Source: an uncultured bacterium
GTDB lineage: Bacteria > Desulfobacterota > Desulfobaccia > Desulfobaccales > 0-14-0-80-60-11
Length of the DNA: 64,000 nucleotides
Assembly (NCBI GenBank): GCA_937943575.1
Contig: CALEAV010000002.1
Coordinates: 17,407 to 81,406, forward strand
Direction of reading: 5' to 3'
Of the stretch, positions 1-10,115 are shown one piece after another. The notes beneath the pieces were generated by a model. That model did no database searches. It was not told the DNA's origin and saw only the letters and a list, made by a program, of their open reading frames with translations. How positions within the stretch are numbered: position 1 is the stretch's first letter; each line of letters begins with the position of its first letter. The translations under genes and the position numbers were made by a program.

Positions 1-198
1 CTGAGGGAGAAGGTCTGCCTGCCCCGGGGTCTCCACCGTCAGCGCAAACCAGTCGGCTCCCAGGGCCGCAGCCCGACGGTGGGCGAGGCGCACCAGCTCC
101 AGGGCGCCCTCCGAGGGCGGCAGGCAGACCACCAGCCGCGGCCTCCCCTCCGTCCCGGCGGCGGTCTCCTTGGGCGGCGCCTGGACCCCTTCCGGCAT
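1..198 (-). CDS. KdpD/universal-stress-like protein, 3' part cut by window edge
   Basis: The first 66 residues of a minus-strand gene are visible and the frame stays open to base 1. After about 20 polar residues it reads RLVVCLPPSEGALELVRLAH, then a stretch ending DWFALTVETPG. This resembles the universal-stress-like nucleotide-binding domain that follows the KdpD sensor domain (strand, P-loop-like turn, helix, strand ending in VETP). The ATG at 198 has a purine-rich AAGGGAT just upstream. Whether a histidine kinase or another domain follows lies outside the window. It is on the same strand as the transporter genes, more than 300 bases downstream of the last one, so it may have its own promoter. 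Family call is tentative. Confidence 0.5.
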   Translation of the reverse strand, partial: MPEGVQAPPKETAAGTEGRPRLVVCLPPSEGALELVRLAHRRAAALGADWFALTVETPGQADLLPQ

Positions 199-531
199 AT
201 CCCTTCCATTTCCTTCAGGAATTTCCTACAGGAAAGATACCCCCAAACCTCGGAGGGGTCAAGGACGGGAGGGATGGGGGGGGTGCCGCCACGAAGGTTT
301 CGGAGGTGACCCCTGCCCTTTTCACCCTGCCTGCGGCACGGGCAGAGGCCCAGGCAGGGATCATGGCCCGCCGCCCTCCTTCCCTGACCCTCCCCCCTCA
401 TTTTCGTGATGCTGAGGAGATGAGGGCTCGGGAAAGTCAAAGGGACCAATTCTCCCGGCCTTCCCTTCACCGGCAGCCTCGCACCTTAAGGAGGGGCCAG
501 GTCTGCCATCACCCGGCCCCCTCCCAGGGGC
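199..531. other. Intergenic region, no gene seen
   Basis: No convincing reading frame or RNA gene. It holds a perfect 9-bp inverted repeat (325-333 with 351-359, 17-base loop) that could end the permease transcript arriving from the right, but there is no T-run. A short C-rich stretch at about 375-400 resembles one arm of the dispersed repeat described elsewhere in this window; that match is weak. Confidence 0.45.
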
Positions 532-2259
532 TCAATAAAACAGGAGGAGATAGGCCATGGAGATGATGATGGTGAAGAGCGTGGGCAGCCAGCAGGCCCG
601 GATGTAGCCCAGAAAGGAGATATGGTAGCCCGCCTTCTCCATCAGCCCCACGGTCACCACATTGGCGGAGGCGCCGATCATGGTGGCATTGCCCCCCAGG
701 CAGGCCCCCAGGGCCAGGGCCCACCACAGCACGCCGCTTTCCGCCCCGGGGATGGCCACGTTGAGAAAGGCCACGATGGGGAGCATGGTGGCGGTGAAGG
801 GGATGTTGTCAATGATGGCGCTGGCAACGGCCGACACCCAGAGGATCAACACCACCGCCAGGGCCAGATTCCCCCGGGACAGGTCCCGCACCCCCTCGGC
901 CAAAAGCTGGATGAGCCCGGTCTCCTCGGCGCCGGCGATGACGATAAACAGCCCCATGAAGAAGATGAGGGTGGGCCACTCCACCTCGTGCTCCAGCATC
1001 TCCACAATGTCGGTGCGGCTCAGGGTGAGCAGGAGCATGGCCCCCAGCATGGCGGCGATGGAGGGCTCCATGTGCAGCAGCCCGTGGAGAAGGAAGAGGG
1101 CGATGACAAAAGCCAGCACCCCCAGCCCCAGGGCCGCCAACCGGCGGTCGGTGATCTGGTACTCATGGCGGAGGAAGGCAATGGTGCGCTCCACGTCCCT
1201 GACCTCCGCCTCCAGATAGCCTTTTTTGTACCACCAGAGATACCACAGGGAACTGACCACCAGACAGGCCAGGACCGCCAGCCCCAGGTTAAGGACAAAC
1301 TGGACGAAGGTGAGCTTGGCATAGGAGCCGATGAGGATGTTGGGGGGGTCGCCGATGAGGGTGGCGGTGCCCCCCACATTGGAGGCGAAGACCTCCGGAA
1401 TGACGAGGGTGAGGGGATTGACCTTCAGGGTGACGGCGATCTCAATGGTCACCGGCAGCAGGAGAAGCATGGTGGTGACGTTGTCCAGGAAGGCGGAGGC
1501 CACCGCGGTGATGCACTGCAGAATCAGGGAGAGAAGGAAAATGTTCCCCCGGGCCAGGGCATAGGCCTTATAGGCCAGCCATTGAAAGAGGCCGGTCTTC
1601 TTCAGCACCCCCACGATGATCATCATCCCCAAAAGCAGAAAGATGACGTTCAGGTCGATGGCGTGCATGGCATCTTCAAAGGAGACGATGAAATATCGTG
1701 TGTCGAAGGTGCCCAGGGTATAGGAGATGAAGAGCACCAGAGAGGCCCCCAGGAAGGCGGCCAGGGTGCGGTGCATCACTTCGGCGGCGATGAGCACATA
1801 GACCAGCAGCAAGACCAGGGTGGCCAGCCAGAAGGCCGGGGTGGTGCGGCGGGCCAGGGTGAGGTCGGCTTCGGCCTCGAAGAGACGCCGGCCCTGGGCG
1901 TCCGTGCCTGCGAACACGACGCTGAGAGGCATCTCCCGGGCCTCCCAACTGGGTTTGGAGACCCGGAGGGTGAGGGCCGCCGCCGGCAGGGTGCCGGGTG
2001 GCAGGAGGTAATGGGCCACGAAGCTGCCGCTGCGGCCGGTCTCCGGGGGGTCCTTCTCCATCGCCGGCACCGGCTGCCCGTTCACCAGGAGCTCCACCGC
2101 CACCTCTTTAATCCCCTTCCCCTGGGCGTCCGAGGCCACCCCGAAGACCGTCAGCCGGTCCCCCGGCTGCGCCGCGGCGGCGGGGAGGAGTGCCGGAAAC
2201 CACGCCACCAGGAGCGCCAGGGGGCCCAGAATACCCCCAATCCAGCCAGATCTCCGCAT
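532..2259 (-). CDS. ArsB/NhaD-family anion/ion permease with secreted N-terminal domain (copy 1)
   Basis: 575 residues. Residues 1-30 look like a signal peptide ending in an alanine run. Residues about 31-130 form a small extracytoplasmic beta domain (NGQPV, GSFVAHYLLPPGT) like carboxypeptidase-regulatory or Ig folds. From about 137 it is a polytopic membrane protein. The two signature loops of the ion-transporter superfamily are both present: FLDNVTTMLLLLPVT in the first half and IIDNIPFTATMLPIV in the second, with GGTATLIGDPPNILIGS after the first. The start follows AAGGAGGGG. It lies 193 bases downstream of a near-twin gene, so a tandem duplication is clear. Substrate cannot be told from sequence: Na+/H+, arsenite, dicarboxylate and sulfite-type anions all occur in the superfamily. 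Confidence 0.85.
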   Translation of the reverse strand: MRRSGWIGGILGPLALLVAWFPALLPAAAAQPGDRLTVFGVASDAQGKGIKEVAVELLVNGQPVPAMEKDPPETGRSGSFVAHYLLPPGTLPAAALTLRVSKPSWEAREMPLSVVFAGTDAQGRRLFEAEADLTLARRTTPAFWLATLVLLLVYVLIAAEVMHRTLAAFLGASLVLFISYTLGTFDTRYFIVSFEDAMHAIDLNVIFLLLGMMIIVGVLKKTGLFQWLAYKAYALARGNIFLLSLILQCITAVASAFLDNVTTMLLLLPVTIEIAVTLKVNPLTLVIPEVFASNVGGTATLIGDPPNILIGSYAKLTFVQFVLNLGLAVLACLVVSSLWYLWWYKKGYLEAEVRDVERTIAFLRHEYQITDRRLAALGLGVLAFVIALFLLHGLLHMEPSIAAMLGAMLLLTLSRTDIVEMLEHEVEWPTLIFFMGLFIVIAGAEETGLIQLLAEGVRDLSRGNLALAVVLILWVSAVASAIIDNIPFTATMLPIVAFLNVAIPGAESGVLWWALALGACLGGNATMIGASANVVTVGLMEKAGYHISFLGYIRACWLPTLFTIIISMAYLLLFY

Positions 2260-2288
2260 CTGCAGCCCCTCCTTGCCCTGGATGGAAA

Positions 2289-2323
2289 GGCCTGCCAGGG
2301 TGACAGACTCCGCCTGGCAGGCC
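2289..2323. repeat. 10-bp perfect inverted repeat between the two permease genes
   Basis: GGCCTGCCAG at 2289-2298 pairs with CTGGCAGGCC at 2314-2323 around a 15-base loop. In the minus direction the stem is followed by only a short T-rich stretch (TTTCC), so it could be a weak terminator or an mRNA-stabilising hairpin between the two cistrons. Confidence 0.5.
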
Positions 2324-2452
2324 CTCCACGTGCGGCCGGATGTTCAGGGGCGGGGGCGAATGCCGCTCCCCCTCCCGGCGGGCACCTCCCGCCCCCACCG
2401 CAGGGCTATCCTACCACAATTCCATATCTTCCGGCAAAACCTTCCCCCGGTC

Positions 2453-4180
2453 TCAATAAAAGAGCAGGAGATACCCCATGGAGATGGCCACCGTCAGCAT
2501 CATGGGCCACCAGCAGGCCCGCATGTACCCCAAAAAAGACACATGGTAGCCCGCCTTCTCCATCAGCCCCACGGTCACCACGTTGGCGGAGGCGCCGATC
2601 ATGGTGCCGTTGCCCCCCAGGCAGGCCCCCAGGGCCAGGGACCACCACAGGACATTGTTGGTCACCCCCATGCTCTCATTCAAAAAGAGCACAATGGGGA
2701 GCATGGTGGCGGTGAAGGGGATGTTGTCGATGAAGGCGCTGGCAATGGCGCTCACCCACAGGATCATGATGATGGCGATGGTGAGGTTGCCCTTCGAGAC
2801 GTCGAGCACCCACTCGGCGATCATCTGGATGAGGCCCGTTTCCTCGGCCCCGGCGATGACCATGAAGAGAGCAATGAAGAAGACCAGGGTGGGCCACTCC
2901 ACCTCGTGCTCCAGCATCTCCACAATATCCACCCGGGAGATGACCAAAAGGAGCATGGAGCCGATGAGGGCGGCCACCGAGGGCTCCATGTGCAGCACCC
3001 CGTGGACGATGAAGAGGAAGATGACGAAGGCCAGCACCCCCAGCCCCATGGCCGTGAGCTTCCGGTCGGTGATGCGGTACTCTTCCTTCAGGTAGGAGAT
3101 GGTGCGCTCCACATCCTTGACCTCGGCCATGAGATAGCCCTTGCGGTACCACCAGAGATACCACAAGGCCGTCAGCACCAGACAGACCAGGCACACCAGG
3201 GCAAGGTTGACCACAAACTGGGCGAAGGTGAGCTTGGCATACGAGCCGATGAGGATGTTGGGGGGGTCGCCGATGAGGGTGGCGGTGCCCCCCACGTTGC
3301 TGGCAAAGACCTCCGGGATGAGCAGGTAGGCCGGGTTCACCTTCAGGGTCACCGCAATCTCGATGGTCACCGGAATGAGGAGCAGCATGGTGGTGACATT
3401 GTCCAGGAAGGCCGAGGTCACCGCGGTGACGATCTGCAGGATGAAGCTCAGGACGAAGATGTTGCCCCGGGCCAGGGCATAGGACTTGTAGGCCAGCCAC
3501 TGGAAGAGGCCGGTCTTCTTGAGCACCCCCACGATGATCATCATCCCCATGAGGAGGAAGATGACGTTCATGTCGATGGCCCGCATGGCGTCCTCGAAGG
3601 AGATGATGAAGTAGCTCTTGTCGAAGGTGCCGGCGGTGTAGGAGATGAAGAGCACCAGGGCAGCGCCCAAAAGGGCCGCCAGGGTGCGGTGCATCACCTC
3701 GGCGGCGATGAGCACGTAGACCCCCAAAAGCACCAGGGTGGCGATCCAGAAGGCCGGGGTCACGGCCCGGTTCAGGGTGAAGGTATGGTTGGCGGTGAAG
3801 AGGCGGTTGCCCTTCTCATCCACCCCGGTCTCCACCACCTGCACGGCGGTGGGGGGGAGGGGGCGCCAGCTGGGTTTTTTGCCGCTCACCTCCACCCGGG
3901 CTCCGGGGAGCGTCCCCAAAGGCAGGAGGAATTCCGCCACAAAGCCGCCGTTGCTGCCGGTGATGATCTCCTCCTCCTTGCCCAGGGGGTGGACCATCTG
4001 GCCGTTCACCCTTACTTCAATGTCCACTTCCTTGACACCCTTGCCCTGGGGGTTTTTCACCACCCCGGAGAGGGTGAGGCGATCGCCGGGGCCCGCCGTC
4101 TCCGCCGCCAGGCCGCGGCCCGCCCCGGCCAGGCTCAGGAGCGCCATCATGATCAGCCACAGACGCCACATCGTTCTCAT
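2453..4180 (-). CDS. ArsB/NhaD-family permease with secreted N-terminal domain (copy 2)
   Basis: 575 residues, the same length and layout as the neighbouring copy: signal peptide (about 1-27), a beta domain with VNGQMVHPLGKE, then a permease with FLDNVTTMLLLIPVT and FIDNIPFTATMLPIV signature loops and the shared GGTATLIGDPPNILIGS. The two proteins share long identical blocks in the membrane part and diverge mostly in the N-terminal domain. I place the start at 4180: the AAGGAG directly touches the in-frame ATG at 4186 but is six bases from the ATG at 4180. It lies 30 bases downstream of the SLC13 gene, so it is probably cotranscribed with it. Divergent periplasmic domains with conserved cores suggest different partners or ligands; this is inference. 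Confidence 0.85.
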   Translation of the reverse strand: MRTMWRLWLIMMALLSLAGAGRGLAAETAGPGDRLTLSGVVKNPQGKGVKEVDIEVRVNGQMVHPLGKEEEIITGSNGGFVAEFLLPLGTLPGARVEVSGKKPSWRPLPPTAVQVVETGVDEKGNRLFTANHTFTLNRAVTPAFWIATLVLLGVYVLIAAEVMHRTLAALLGAALVLFISYTAGTFDKSYFIISFEDAMRAIDMNVIFLLMGMMIIVGVLKKTGLFQWLAYKSYALARGNIFVLSFILQIVTAVTSAFLDNVTTMLLLIPVTIEIAVTLKVNPAYLLIPEVFASNVGGTATLIGDPPNILIGSYAKLTFAQFVVNLALVCLVCLVLTALWYLWWYRKGYLMAEVKDVERTISYLKEEYRITDRKLTAMGLGVLAFVIFLFIVHGVLHMEPSVAALIGSMLLLVISRVDIVEMLEHEVEWPTLVFFIALFMVIAGAEETGLIQMIAEWVLDVSKGNLTIAIIMILWVSAIASAFIDNIPFTATMLPIVLFLNESMGVTNNVLWWSLALGACLGGNGTMIGASANVVTVGLMEKAGYHVSFLGYMRACWWPMMLTVAISMGYLLLFY

Positions 4181-4210
4181 CGGCATCTCCTTCCGAGGCC
4201 TCCCGCCGCC

Positions 4211-5740
4211 TCACTTCACCAGCACCGGCATGCCCTGCAGGGGCCAGATGTACCAGACGAAGACCGCCAGGACCACCATGAGCACCACGCTGGGGATGAG
4301 GCCGTAGACAAAGAACTCCCCGGTGGTGAACTGCTTGCTCTCATAGGCGATGGCGTTGGGCGCCGCGCCGATGAGGAGGTTGAAGGGCATGCCGGCGGTC
4401 ACCAGGGAGGCAAAGAGGATCACGTGGGGGGCCACCCCCAGATACTTGGCGATGACCAGGGACACCGGGAGGGAAATGGCGATGGCCGCCACGTTCATGA
4501 TGAAGTTGGTCATCGCCAGCACGAAGAAGGCGATCCCCAGGATGAAGACCAGGGGATGGGCCCTGAGGAACATGCTGAGCCAGTGCACCGCCAGCCACTG
4601 GGCCGCGCCGGTCTTCCACAGGCAGAAACCGATGGACATGGCGCCGCCGAAGAGCAGGATGATGTTCCAGGGGATGGTCTCCAGATCCTCCACCGTCAGC
4701 ACCCGGGTGAGGAAGAAGGCCACCGTGGCGATGAGCATGATGCCGGCCCGGTCCAGATCCCGGAAGATCTTCCAGGGCGCGAAGGATTTGAGCATGAAGA
4801 GGGCGATGATGACCGCCATGGTGAAGATGACGAATTTTTCCTTGTTGTTCATGGGCCCCAGCTCCCGGGTGAGCTCCCGGGCCTTTTCCCGCAGTCCCTC
4901 GATTCTGGGCCGCTCCGGCTTGAAGCACACGATGATGATGAGCCAGATGAGAAAGACCATGAGCATGCCGATGGGGAACATGTACCAGGTGAGCTCAAAG
5001 AAGCCGATGTCGGTGCCGGTGAACTCCTTGAACATGCCCGCCGCGGCCACGCCCCGGGCGGCGCCCAGATAGGTGATGATGGAGCCGGCCCCCGCCGACC
5101 AGGCCATGCCGATGAACAGCCCCTTGCCGAAGCGGGTGGGCTGGTCCGATTCGCTGTACAGGGCGTTGATGGCCAAAAGCAGCGGGAAGACGGCGGCGGC
5201 CACCGCAGTGTGGGCCATGAGCAGGGTCATGACGGCCACCACCACAAAGGTCCCCAACAGGATGAAGTTGGTGTTCTCCCCCACCAGGTCCAGCATCTTG
5301 TAGGCCATGCGCTTGGTGAGGCCGCTGGCGGTGAAGGCCGTGCCGATGACCACCGAGCCGAAGATAAACCACACCGAGGGGTCCAGGAAGTCCTTCAGAG
5401 CCTCGCTGGAGCTGCGGATGTAAAAGAGCACTTGGAAGAGCCCGATGGCGATGGCGGTGGCGCCGATGGGCATCACCTCAAAGACCCACCAGATGCTGGC
5501 CATGAGAAAGAGGCCCAGGGCCATCTTGCCCTCCCAGGGCAGTTTGAAGACCTTGCCCATGGGGTCCACGGCATCCGGCAGCTGGGGAATGGCATAAAAG
5601 AGGAAAAAGAAGCCCAATCCCAGACAGATGAAGAAGATGCGCTTCCAGTCGATGACCTTCTTGGGGGGCGCCAGGACGATCTCTTCCGGCATCTCCGGCA
5701 CGCCGGTGCTTATCGGGGCTTTTTTGGTTTCTTCCGCCAT
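4211..5740 (-). CDS. SLC13/DASS-family anion symporter
   Basis: 509 residues with about a dozen hydrophobic segments after a short polar N-terminus. Divalent-anion:sodium symporter features are visible: VMPIGATAIAIGLFQVLF, TAFTASGLTKRMAYKML in the first half, MTNFIMNVAAIAISLPVSL and NLLIGAAPNAIAYESKQF in the second. Members move sulfate, dicarboxylates or related anions; sulfate would suit a sulfate reducer but is not proven here. The start has AAGGAG eight bases upstream. It sits between a CBS-domain gene (28 bases upstream) and the ArsB/NhaD pair, so one operon of anion transporters is likely. Confidence 0.85.
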   Translation of the reverse strand: MAEETKKAPISTGVPEMPEEIVLAPPKKVIDWKRIFFICLGLGFFFLFYAIPQLPDAVDPMGKVFKLPWEGKMALGLFLMASIWWVFEVMPIGATAIAIGLFQVLFYIRSSSEALKDFLDPSVWFIFGSVVIGTAFTASGLTKRMAYKMLDLVGENTNFILLGTFVVVAVMTLLMAHTAVAAAVFPLLLAINALYSESDQPTRFGKGLFIGMAWSAGAGSIITYLGAARGVAAAGMFKEFTGTDIGFFELTWYMFPIGMLMVFLIWLIIIVCFKPERPRIEGLREKARELTRELGPMNNKEKFVIFTMAVIIALFMLKSFAPWKIFRDLDRAGIMLIATVAFFLTRVLTVEDLETIPWNIILLFGGAMSIGFCLWKTGAAQWLAVHWLSMFLRAHPLVFILGIAFFVLAMTNFIMNVAAIAISLPVSLVIAKYLGVAPHVILFASLVTAGMPFNLLIGAAPNAIAYESKQFTTGEFFVYGLIPSVVLMVVLAVFVWYIWPLQGMPVLVK

Positions 5741-5768
5741 GGCTGTCTCTCCTTCGGAATAACGGGGC

Positions 5769-6275
5769 TCAGTCGCCCAGGACGATCTTGGAGATTTCCT
5801 GGAAGAGTTCGTTCATGCGCACCATGCCGACAACCTTCTGGTTCTGCATCACCGGCATCATGCCCACATTCTCCAGGATCATCAGGGCCAGGGCCTTGGC
5901 GATGGGGTCCTCGGCGTTCACCGTCACCCGGATGGGGCTCATGACCTCGCTCACCTGCTTCTGGGAAGCCTCCTTGAGGCCCGGCCCGAAGAGGTCCCTG
6001 AGGAGCACCGTCAGGCTGGGATCGGCCTTGATGAGCCCGGAATCCTTGAGAAAGCGGGGCTCCAGACCCCGGATGATGTCCCGCAAGGTCAACATCCCCA
6101 TCAGCTGATACTTTTCATCAAACACCAGCACCGCCCGGGGCTCGAAGGAGCCCTCGAACTTGATGCTGGCCTCCCGCACGATGGCCATGGCCTGGCGCAG
6201 GGTGAACCAATAGGGGATGTGAGGGTAATCCTCCAGGGGGATCATGAAATCCTTGACCTTCTTCTCTTGCGGCAT
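5769..6275 (-). CDS. CBS-domain pair protein
   Basis: 168 residues. Two CBS motifs are visible: VKDFMIPLEDYPHIPYWFTL with LMGMLTLRDIIRGL, and VSEVMSPIRVTVNAEDP with PVMQNQKVVGMVRMNELF. CBS pairs bind adenine nucleotides and often control transporters or enzymes. As the first gene of the anion-transporter run it may sense energy charge for that system (inference). The start is set at 6275 because AGGAGG lies six bases upstream; an in-frame ATG at 6305 has no ribosome site. Confidence 0.8.
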   Translation of the reverse strand: MPQEKKVKDFMIPLEDYPHIPYWFTLRQAMAIVREASIKFEGSFEPRAVLVFDEKYQLMGMLTLRDIIRGLEPRFLKDSGLIKADPSLTVLLRDLFGPGLKEASQKQVSEVMSPIRVTVNAEDPIAKALALMILENVGMMPVMQNQKVVGMVRMNELFQEISKIVLGD

Positions 6276-6709
6276 GGCAGCCTCCTGAGTCGGTGTGGCC
6301 GGCACCCGCCTCCGGCCTGGGCTCCCGCCGGCCCGGCGGACACCTGGCTAGGGAATAGCAAAGGGGGTGTAAAAAAGGGGTTAAAAGGAAAGGAGGGCCT
6401 GTTAAGATTTCGTAAAGATGTTGCGGCCGCCATGAGTGGTGCCGCAGGGCGAGCAAGGGGAGGGCCCCGGGTGCCATCCTGCAGTTCCTGACATTTTCCG
6501 GACGGCGGGGGGCCGGGCCCGGGGTCCGCACCTGCCTGAGGGGCGTTCCAGGAACGGGAGAGGACTTCCCCGCGTGGCGGGGGTCGCCCCGCTCCCGACC
6601 CTGCCCGGAGGCTGGGGGCCCCTGCCTGCTTTGGGGAGCGAGGCTTCTTGACCTGAAGGCATAACTATTCTAAAATTTTATGGAAACAGCCCAATAATTC
6701 AGGCCCCGC
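6276..6709. other. Divergent intergenic region
   Basis: No gene seen. The region separates the minus-strand transporter run from the plus-strand sensor kinase. It contains an AT-richer patch (about 6360-6420) that could hold the minus promoter, although no clean -35/-10 pair was found there, and a good plus promoter at 6648-6676. Confidence 0.5.
6648..6676 (+). promoter_or_regulatory. Sigma-70-type promoter for the sensor kinase
   Basis: TTGACC (6648-6653), 17-base spacer, TAAAAT (6671-6676). The predicted transcript start is about 25 bases before the ATG at 6710, giving a short leader. Confidence 0.6.
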
Positions 6710-8926
<2,217 letters not shown>

Positions 8927-8944
8927 GGCAGGGAGGAGGCTCTC

Positions 8945-9364
8945 ATGGGACGCATTCTGGCAGTGGACGACGAACTGGACATGCTCTCCCTGCTCAAGAT
9001 GATGGTGGAAGGCTATACCGACCACCAGGTGGTGGTCACCAACAACCCCCTGGAAGCCAAGGACCTCCTGGAGAAGGAGCGCTTCGACCTGGTGCTCACC
9101 GACCTCAAGATGCCGGGCATGGACGGCATGGAGCTGCTGGAATTCGCCCGCCGGCGGGACCCGGACCTCCTGGTTTTGGTGATCACCGCCTTCGGCTCCC
9201 TGGAGACCGCCGAGGAGGCCATGGCCAAAGGCGCCTTCGACTACATCACCAAGCCCTTCCGCAAGGAGCAGCTGCTGCTGGCCATTGACAAGGCCATCCG
9301 CTGGCGGGAGCTGGTGGAGCAGAACAAGGCCCTGCGCCGCCAGCTGGAGGGGGGTACCCCTTAG
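8945..9364 (+). CDS. Receiver-domain response regulator
   Basis: 139 residues, one CheY-like domain: acidic pair at residues 8-10 (VDDE), phospho-acceptor Asp53 in LTDLKMPGMDG, and Lys in DYITKPFRKEQ. A C-terminal tail of about 20 residues (ending LRRQLEGGTP) is helical and has no DNA-binding domain, so output must go through another protein or a phosphorelay. A strong GGGAGGAGG precedes the start. Cotranscribed with the kinase. Confidence 0.88.
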   Translation: MGRILAVDDELDMLSLLKMMVEGYTDHQVVVTNNPLEAKDLLEKERFDLVLTDLKMPGMDGMELLEFARRRDPDLLVLVITAFGSLETAEEAMAKGAFDYITKPFRKEQLLLAIDKAIRWRELVEQNKALRRQLEGGTP

Positions 9365-9413
9365 GGGCGCCGCCGGAGGGGCAGGTCTTGCGCCCCCCGG
9401 CGAAAGCAAAAAG

Positions 9414-9441
9414 AGGCCGGGAGGATCCCACTTCCCGGCCT
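9414..9441 (-). terminator. Inverted repeat with T-run on the minus strand
   Basis: AGGCCGGGA (9414-9422) pairs with TCCCGGCCT (9433-9441). Read on the minus strand the stem is followed by CTTTTTGC, the form of an intrinsic terminator, although no minus-strand gene lies to its right nearby. On the plus strand it may simply be a 3' hairpin for the receiver gene. Confidence 0.4.
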
Positions 9442-9472
9442 GGAGGGCTGACTGGATCGGGACAGGTGAGGC

Positions 9473-10087
9473 ATGGCAACCACACGACCGACTCGCAGCG
9501 CCCAGGAAGTCTGGCAGCGGCTGCTGGAAGGCAACATGCGCTTTGTCCAGGGTCTCTTCAAAGGGCGGGACCTCCTGGATCTGCGCCGCTCCCTCACCCG
9601 GGGACAGAGCCCCATGGCCGCGGTGCTCTGCTGCTCGGATTCCCGGGTGCCGGCGGAGATCATCTTCGACCAGAGCCTGGGGGACCTCTTCGTGGTGCGC
9701 ACCGCCGGCCTGGTGCTGGAGCCCGCCGGCGTAGGGAGCCTGGAGTATGCGGTGGCCCACCTCCACGTGCCCTTGCTGGTCATCAAGGGCCATGAGGGCT
9801 GCGGCGCGGTGACCGCGGCGGTGCAGCACCCGGACCTGGAGGAAGGGCACATCACCGCGGTGGTGCGGGAGATCGCCCCGGCCGCGGCCCAGGCCCGGGC
9901 CCGGGGACTGGCCGGCCCGGAGCTGGTGGAGGCGGCCACCGAGACCCATCTTATGCGGCTGCAGGCGAAGCTGAGCCAGGAGAGTGCCATCATCCGGGAG
10001 GCCCTGGCCGCCGGCCGCCTGCACCTGGTGGTGAGCAAATACTATCTCAGCAACGGGCAGGTGGAGGTTCTGGACCGCACCTGGTGA
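9473..10087 (+). CDS. Beta-class carbonic anhydrase
   Basis: 204 residues. The zinc motif CCSDSR gives Cys54, Asp56 and Arg58, and GHEGCG gives His107 and Cys110, the full ligand and catalytic set of beta-carbonic anhydrases. It interconverts CO2 and bicarbonate in the cytoplasm. No signal peptide. It is followed 28 bases later by a PEP-synthase-like gene; bicarbonate supply near a PEP/pyruvate enzyme would make sense for carboxylation, but the partner may not be a true synthase. Confidence 0.92.
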   Translation: MATTRPTRSAQEVWQRLLEGNMRFVQGLFKGRDLLDLRRSLTRGQSPMAAVLCCSDSRVPAEIIFDQSLGDLFVVRTAGLVLEPAGVGSLEYAVAHLHVPLLVIKGHEGCGAVTAAVQHPDLEEGHITAVVREIAPAAAQARARGLAGPELVEAATETHLMRLQAKLSQESAIIREALAAGRLHLVVSKYYLSNGQVEVLDRTW

Positions 10088-10115
10088 GCAGTCCCCGGAC
10101 TCTGGAAGCCGGTCA

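Noticed and set aside
622..5944. Long plus-strand open frames opposite the transporter genes
   Set aside because: They are shadows of the codon bias of the minus-strand permeases: low-complexity His/Gln/Gly/Asp-rich translations with no domains, while the minus frames give clear transporters.
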